A DNA stretch of 17,983 nucleotides, from assembly GCA_036557185.1 (NCBI GenBank), contig DATBHZ010000066.1, positions 1 through 17,983 on the forward strand, in the 5' to 3' direction. The DNA is from DATBHZ01 sp036557185 (GTDB lineage Bacteria > Actinomycetota > Acidimicrobiia > IMCC26256 > JAENVU01). The notes beneath the pieces are model-generated. The model saw nothing but the letters and a program-made list of their open reading frames with translations, was not told the origin of the DNA and did not search any database. Below are positions 14,275-17,983 of the stretch, piece by piece (the stretch's first letter is position 1; every line of letters begins with the position of its first letter). The translations under genes and the position numbers were made by a program.

Positions 14275-14314
14275 AGACGTCACCGTAGGAACCGTCGCTG
14301 GTAGCGTCAATCCC
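14275..14314. promoter_or_regulatory. Overlapping divergent promoters, both apparently leaderless
   Basis: The whole 40-bp gap between two divergent genes is promoter. Minus strand: TTGACG (plus 14305-14310), exactly 17 bp, TACGGT (14282-14287), then 7 nt to the ATG at 14274. Plus strand: TAGCGT (14302-14307), then 7 nt to the GTG at 14315. The plus -10 shares three bases with the minus -35, so the two polymerases should exclude each other. No ribosome binding site fits on either side. Confidence 0.7.
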
Positions 14315-15199
14315 GTGGAGGTCGGGTTCATCGGGTTGGGCGCCATGGGTCTTCCCATGTCGCGTCATCTCGTCGAGGCAGGCCACCGCGTCACGGTCGC
14401 GTCGCGCAGTCGCGGTCCGATCGACGAGGCCGTCGCGTTCGGAGCGACGGAGGGGAAGGGGCCTGCAGCGGTTGTCGCCGCCAGCGAGGTCACCGTCCTC
14501 TGCGTTCCCAACTCGCCCGAGGTCGTCGAGGTGCTCGACGCTGCAGCGCCCTCCCTCGCCGCAGGCAAGACGATCGTCGACACCTCCACGATCGACCCGC
14601 AGGTCGAGCGGGAGCAGCACGAACGCGTCAGCGCGACCGGAGCCGGGTACCTGGAGGCGCCGCTGTCGGGCGGCACCGGAGGTGCCGAGGCGGGCACGCT
14701 CACGCTCATGGTGGGCGGCGACGCTGCCACGCTCGAACGTGCGCGTCCCGCGCTCGACCCGTTCGCGAAGCTGATCGTCCACGTCGGCGGTCCCGGCATG
14801 GGCCAGGTTGTGAAGCTCTGCAACAACCTCATCTACGCAGCACAGATGCTGGCGACCGCCGAGGCGACGGTGATGGCCCAGAAGGCCGGCGTCGACATGC
14901 AGCAGCTCTACGAGATCCTCACCCACGCGACGGGTGATTGCGTCGCCGTCCGCACCCGCCTCCCCGTCGCCGGCGTGGTGGCGGACAGCCCCGCCACGAA
15001 CGGCTGGGCTCCGGGCTTCATGACCGACCTCATGGCCAAGGACCTCGACCTCGCGATCCACCACGCTGCGGGCGCCGGGACGCCGCTGTTCACCTCGGGA
15101 CTCGTACGGCAGATCCTCGGCGCGGCGAGTGAGGCGGGATACGGGCGCGAGGACTTCTCCGCCCTGACCAAAGTCGTCCAAGCGCTCGCAGGGCTCTGA
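14315..15199 (+). CDS. NAD(P)-dependent beta-hydroxyacid dehydrogenase (HIBADH/tartronate semialdehyde reductase family)
   Basis: 294 residues. The Rossmann motif GFIGLGAMG (4-12) sits at the very N terminus. The substrate loop LEAPLSGGTGGAEAGTL follows, then the catalytic K167 with N171 in GQVVKLCNN, the standard Lys-x3-Asn of 3-hydroxyisobutyrate dehydrogenase and 2-hydroxy-3-oxopropionate reductase. Length matches the family (about 290-300). In sugar loci such enzymes reduce tartronate semialdehyde or oxidise a hydroxyacid product. The frame extends upstream, but the GTG at 14315 is the only start that places the nucleotide-binding strand at the N terminus, and it follows a -10 box by 7 nt. 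It shares an operon with the kinase 8 nt downstream. Confidence 0.92.
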   Translation: MEVGFIGLGAMGLPMSRHLVEAGHRVTVASRSRGPIDEAVAFGATEGKGPAAVVAASEVTVLCVPNSPEVVEVLDAAAPSLAAGKTIVDTSTIDPQVEREQHERVSATGAGYLEAPLSGGTGGAEAGTLTLMVGGDAATLERARPALDPFAKLIVHVGGPGMGQVVKLCNNLIYAAQMLATAEATVMAQKAGVDMQQLYEILTHATGDCVAVRTRLPVAGVVADSPATNGWAPGFMTDLMAKDLDLAIHHAAGAGTPLFTSGLVRQILGAASEAGYGREDFSALTKVVQALAGL

Positions 15200-15207
15200 G
15201 CGACGAC

Positions 15208-16617
15208 GTGTCCGCTCTCACACTCGACCTCGGGACGAGCGCAACCAAGGCGGCGCTGTGGAACGACGACCGTCTCGTCGCGCTCTCGCGCGCGAGCATC
15301 CCGACCTCCCACCCGCGCCCGGGCTGGGTCGAGCAAGATCCCAACGCCTGGTGGGAGTCGGCCGTGAACGCGTGCGCGGAGCTCGCAACGCGGTGCGACC
15401 TCTCATCCGTCCGGGTCGTGGGCTTCTCGGCGGCTCGTGAGACGTTCGCCCTGTTCGACACCTCGTTGCGGCCGCTCGGCCCCGGCGTGCTGTGGTCGGA
15501 CGCCCGGGGCGCCTCGAACGTCCTGCAGTTCGGCGACCCCGACGAGTTCCGCAACCGGACCGGCGTCGTGCTCAACGCCGCGTGCTGCGCGGCCAAAGTC
15601 GCATGGGCGGCGGCGTTCGAGGCCGACCGGTTCAAGGACGCGCGCTGGATCCTCGCACCTCGCGACTGGGTCGCCGCGCGACTCACGGGCACGGTGTGCA
15701 CGGATGTCACACTGGCGTCGCGCACGGGCTTCTACGCGCTCGAAGGCGGGCCGCCGATCGTCGACTCGACGATCGCGTCGAGGCTGCCGCCGGTCCGGAG
15801 ATCGGCCGATGTGGTCGGCTACACGAGCGAGCTCGGCTTGCCTCCGAACACGCCTGTTGTCATCGGTGCGGGCGACCGGGGATGCGAAGTGATCGGGGCG
15901 GGTGCGACGCCCATGATGCCCATGGTGTCCTGGGGGACGACGACGAACCTGTCCGCACCGACCAGCGGAACAATCGAGAACCTGCCGCACGCCGCCGCCG
16001 TCTCACGCCATCCGACCACCGGCTACGTGATCGAGGCCGGGCTCTCGGCGAGCGGCGCCGCGCTCGACTGGCTGAGCATCGTCACGGGCCGTCCGGTCGA
16101 CGCGCTGTGGGCGGAGGCTGCGGGCACGACGCCGGGCGCCAACGGCGTGATCAGCGCGCCTTGGCTGCACGGAGCCCGCGCACCGCACTGGCAGCCGGAT
16201 GCCCACGCTGCGTTCCTCGGGTTGACCGGGGCGTGCGGCCCGGGAGACCTCGGCCGAGCCGTGATCGAGGCGGTTGCGCTCGACGTGGCGCGCTGCTGTG
16301 AGCTCGTTGCCGACACCAGCGCGCGGCTCACGCTCGCCGGTGGAGGTGCGAGCAACGCGCTCTGGCGCGAGATCCTGGCCGCAAGCACGAATCGGAGGGT
16401 GGTGCGGCGAGCCGTGGACGATGCCGCGTCGGTGGGTGCGCGGCTCCTCATCGCCGAGGCGCTCGGGGAAGCCGCCGAGCTCCAGACGATCAACTCCGTC
16501 GTCGAAGAGCTCGAGCCCGAGCCGCAGCTCGTCGAGCGATACCGGGAGCTCCGGGAGCGCTCCGACCGTGCGCTCGAGACGCTACTGAGCCTCGAGCGCA
16601 TTGCTCTGGCGGACTGA
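15208..16617 (+). CDS. FGGY-family carbohydrate kinase (xylulokinase-like)
   Basis: 469 residues with both FGGY halves. The N-terminal phosphate loop is LDLGTSATKAAL (6-17), WVEQDPNAWW (40-49) is the usual substrate-side signature, catalytic base D223 lies in GAGDRGCEVIGAG, and the adenosine loop is AGGGASN (377-383). The family phosphorylates ketoses, polyols or glycerol; the overall form is nearest to xylulokinase/gluconokinase-like members. The substrate cannot be fixed. It could phosphorylate the sugar released by the divergent GH4 genes, or a product made by the dehydrogenase just upstream. The GTG start at 15208 lies 8 nt after the preceding stop. No clear terminator follows. Confidence 0.92.
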   Translation: MSALTLDLGTSATKAALWNDDRLVALSRASIPTSHPRPGWVEQDPNAWWESAVNACAELATRCDLSSVRVVGFSAARETFALFDTSLRPLGPGVLWSDARGASNVLQFGDPDEFRNRTGVVLNAACCAAKVAWAAAFEADRFKDARWILAPRDWVAARLTGTVCTDVTLASRTGFYALEGGPPIVDSTIASRLPPVRRSADVVGYTSELGLPPNTPVVIGAGDRGCEVIGAGATPMMPMVSWGTTTNLSAPTSGTIENLPHAAAVSRHPTTGYVIEAGLSASGAALDWLSIVTGRPVDALWAEAAGTTPGANGVISAPWLHGARAPHWQPDAHAAFLGLTGACGPGDLGRAVIEAVALDVARCCELVADTSARLTLAGGGASNALWREILAASTNRRVVRRAVDDAASVGARLLIAEALGEAAELQTINSVVEELEPEPQLVERYRELRERSDRALETLLSLERIALAD

Positions 16618-16660
16618 CCGAGGGCGGGAACTCCGGGCAGGTGGCCGTCGTTCTCGGTGC

Positions 16661-16927
16661 ATGGAAACGAGCACCCTAAGCCGAAGCACCGACAGCAACG
16701 ACCCGCGAGTCGACCGGCTGCAAGCACTTGCCGTGGAGGCCGGCTGGCTCGCCCTCGAGCTCGACGACCCGCTCCAAGCGGCGACGTGCGAGGCATTTGC
16801 CGCCTCGATCCTCGAGCAGCTCCTCACTTCTGCGTGCTCGAGCCCTCCTGGGTGTCCCGCTCCAGACGGCGCGACGCCGCGCGCAGCTCGCGCTCCTCGA
16901 CACGCTGTTGCCGGAGCTCCTCGCTGA
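16661..16927 (+). CDS. Small hypothetical ORF, doubtful
   Basis: 88 codons from the ATG at 16661, 43 bp after the kinase stop. Residues about 16-55 (VDRLQALAVEAGWLALELDD onward) look like a real amphipathic helical segment with third-position GC bias. The part from about residue 56 on is Pro/Arg-rich and antisense to the 3' end of the membrane-protein gene at 16824-17147. It resembles no family I know. There is a weak AGGTGG about 14 nt upstream. It may be a real small gene with an overlapping tail, or a chance frame. Confidence 0.3.
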   Translation: METSTLSRSTDSNDPRVDRLQALAVEAGWLALELDDPLQAATCEAFAASILEQLLTSACSSPPGCPAPDGATPRAARAPRHAVAGAPR

Positions 16928-17147
16928 GCTGAGCGCGCGTCTCCGAGCGCAGCCACACGAACACGACGAGGATCGACGGGATGCCGAAGCAGGCGTACGC
17001 GGCGAGCATCCCCCAGAACCAGGCTGCGCGGTAGTCCGTGGAGTAGGTCCACGTCTCCGCCGGGATGCGCGAGAAGCTCAACAGCCCGTACACGAAGAAT
17101 GGTGCGGCGACGACGTAACCGAGAAGCAGGACACCGACCGGTGACAA
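16824..17147 (-). CDS. Small two-helix membrane protein with C-terminal charged helix
   Basis: 107 residues: hydrophobic helices at about 4-24 and 42-67, an aromatic-rich loop (ETWTYSTDYRAAWFW) between them, and a strongly charged Glu/Arg helix (68-98) likely to form a coiled coil in the cytoplasm. No family recognised. The start is TTG at 17147. GGGAG lies 6 nt upstream, an ideal spacing that decides the start, and no in-frame ATG or GTG is available nearby. A TAGAAT hexamer (plus 17178-17183) could be its -10 box, giving a leader of about 25 nt, but no -35 is evident. The first gene upstream encodes a zincin-like protein on the same strand, 83 bp away. Confidence 0.75.
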   Translation of the reverse strand: MSPVGVLLLGYVVAAPFFVYGLLSFSRIPAETWTYSTDYRAAWFWGMLAAYACFGIPSILVVFVWLRSETRAQLSEELRQQRVEERELRAASRRLERDTQEGSSTQK

Positions 17148-17182
17148 AGGCGTCTCCCTGACGCAGTAACCGCGGAAATTCT

Positions 17183-17223
17183 AGCGATCGCCGTCGTACC
17201 GGCCGCGTCGGCGCGTGATCGCT
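17183..17223 (-). terminator. Possible terminator hairpin after the zincin-like gene
   Basis: AGCGATC (17183-17189) and GATCGCT (17217-17223) pair over 7 bp, with extra GCCG/CGGC pairing possible inside. The hairpin begins 8 bp after the stop codon at 17231 and is followed on the minus strand by AGAATTT rather than a true T-tract. The call is weak. Confidence 0.35.
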
Positions 17224-17230
17224 CCCAGCC

Positions 17231-17914
17231 TCAGGGCTCCGGAGCGGCAACGAGCGTTTCGACGAGCTCGCCGAAGCGCACGATCAGGGGACCGGGATCG
17301 CCGACCCTGCACCACCACAGCTTGAACATCTCGGCGGTCGCTTCCTGGGTAGCCGTCGCCGCATAGGGCGACACCTCCTCGATCAACCGCTGTCGCGCGG
17401 CGCGCCATGCGGGAGGTGCTCCCCGGTCCGCTCCTCGGAGCGCCTGTTCGAGCGTCTCGACTCCGAGCTCCTCCCCCAGCGCGCGTCGCAGCTCGATGCT
17501 CGTGGCGTAGTGACGCCCCTGGAACATGAAATCGATCTGGTGCCATGCCTCGTGCGCCGTCGTTCCGTCGAGGTTGTTGTAGATCGCCACGGGCCGAGCC
17601 GACGGCGCGAACCGCGGCGGGGCGTCGGCGCGTGGCCGCCGGAACGCGAGGAGGCCCTCGACGTTCACCCAGCTCGCGTTGATGTGGATCTCGCCGCCCC
17701 CTGCAGCCTCACCACTCGTCGTGCCGTGTCTCAGTCCGAAATCCGCGTGATCGAAGGCCATCCGGAGCGAAGGAACCGCGGAGCCGAAGTGCTCCTGGAT
17801 GCTCGTGATCGTGTCAACGGACCGTGCGACCTGCTCGACCAGGAGGTCGGCGCGGTCCGGCACGTCGACGCGCATCACCGGCGTGCGGCCGTGACGGGAG
17901 ACTTCGATTGCCAT
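17231..17914 (-). CDS. Uncharacterised protein with zincin metalloprotease motif (HEAWH); may extend past the window
   Basis: 227 residues from the ATG at 17914. HEAWH (121-125), preceded by a hydrophobic-polar strand (VAIYNNLDGTTA), matches the HExxH zinc motif of metallopeptidases. A second motif, TQEATAEMFKLWW (189-201), offers E191 or E195 as the third zinc ligand on a helix, as in gluzincins and the anthrax-lethal-factor-like ATLF group. No signal peptide or membrane helix is visible from this start. The frame stays open to the window edge at 17983, adding at least 23 residues with a basic stretch (RGLFRRLRTG), so the real start may lie outside. Whether it cleaves protein is unknown; I recognise no named family. 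Confidence 0.75.
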   Translation of the reverse strand: MAIEVSRHGRTPVMRVDVPDRADLLVEQVARSVDTITSIQEHFGSAVPSLRMAFDHADFGLRHGTTSGEAAGGGEIHINASWVNVEGLLAFRRPRADAPPRFAPSARPVAIYNNLDGTTAHEAWHQIDFMFQGRHYATSIELRRALGEELGVETLEQALRGADRGAPPAWRAARQRLIEEVSPYAATATQEATAEMFKLWWCRVGDPGPLIVRFGELVETLVAAPEP

Positions 17915-17983
17915 GGTGGGAAACCCGGTCCGCAGTCGCCGGAACAGGCCGCGGACGGGTCCGCCGTCGAGCGGGCGCGCCGC

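Noticed and set aside
13436..15181. A 581-codon minus-strand frame across the dehydrogenase and ThuA region
   Set aside because: It runs antisense to the dehydrogenase and out of frame with the ThuA gene, and it shows no protein motif.
1..17983. CRISPR array, insertion sequence, toxin-antitoxin or phage module
   Set aside because: No regularly spaced repeats, transposase or integrase motifs, terminal inverted repeats or small toxin-like pairs were found on either strand.

Overview
The window comes from a high-GC actinobacterium. A WhiB-family iron-sulfur regulator (found in Actinomycetota and their phages), dense GC-rich codon use, frequent GTG/TTG starts and apparently leaderless promoters all point that way. 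A deep-branching class such as Acidimicrobiia or Thermoleophilia is possible, but the sequence alone does not settle it. I see no insertion sequence, prophage, CRISPR array or replication origin.

Layout. (1) 1-252: 3' end of a glyoxalase/VOC-fold gene. (2) 286-970, minus strand: an isoprenylcysteine methyltransferase-like membrane protein behind a tRNA-Val(UAC). (3) 1119-1920, minus: a WhiB7-type regulator with a long leader. The leader holds a promoter, a 59-codon upstream reading frame and an intrinsic terminator placed before the structural gene, which is the layout of a translation-sensing attenuator. (4) 1940-4189, minus: a tightly overlapping operon of pterin-4a-carbinolamine dehydratase, a membrane-anchored small protein and two different inositol-monophosphatase-family enzymes. 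(5) 4298-7747, plus: a 1149-residue protein joining a zinc ribbon, a class III nucleotide cyclase domain, an AAA/STAND-type ATPase and a TPR-like region. (6) 7757-16617: a carbohydrate catabolic locus in two divergent transcription units. (7) 16661-17983: a doubtful small ORF, a two-helix membrane protein, and a protein with an HEAWH zincin motif that may continue past the window edge.

The sugar locus is the main accessory region. Leftward from a 40-bp divergent promoter run a ThuA-like protein, an alpha/beta hydrolase, a RidA-like deaminase, two tandem glycoside hydrolase family 4 (GH4) paralogues, a NagB-like aminosugar-phosphate deaminase and a YczE-type membrane protein. Rightward run a beta-hydroxyacid dehydrogenase and an FGGY kinase. 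GH4 enzymes cleave glycosides by NAD-dependent oxidation at C3, and NagB-type enzymes deaminate aminosugar phosphates. I therefore infer breakdown of an aminosugar-containing or acylated glycoside. The substrate is unknown, and no dedicated transporter or local regulator is visible. An internal promoter with nested inverted repeats precedes the GH4 genes.

The two most informative non-coding signals are the whiB7 attenuator (1604-1628, with its upstream ORF at 1657-1836) and the pair of interlocked divergent promoters at 14275-14314. The -10 boxes of that pair lie only 7 nt from the start codons, which predicts leaderless mRNAs on both strands.
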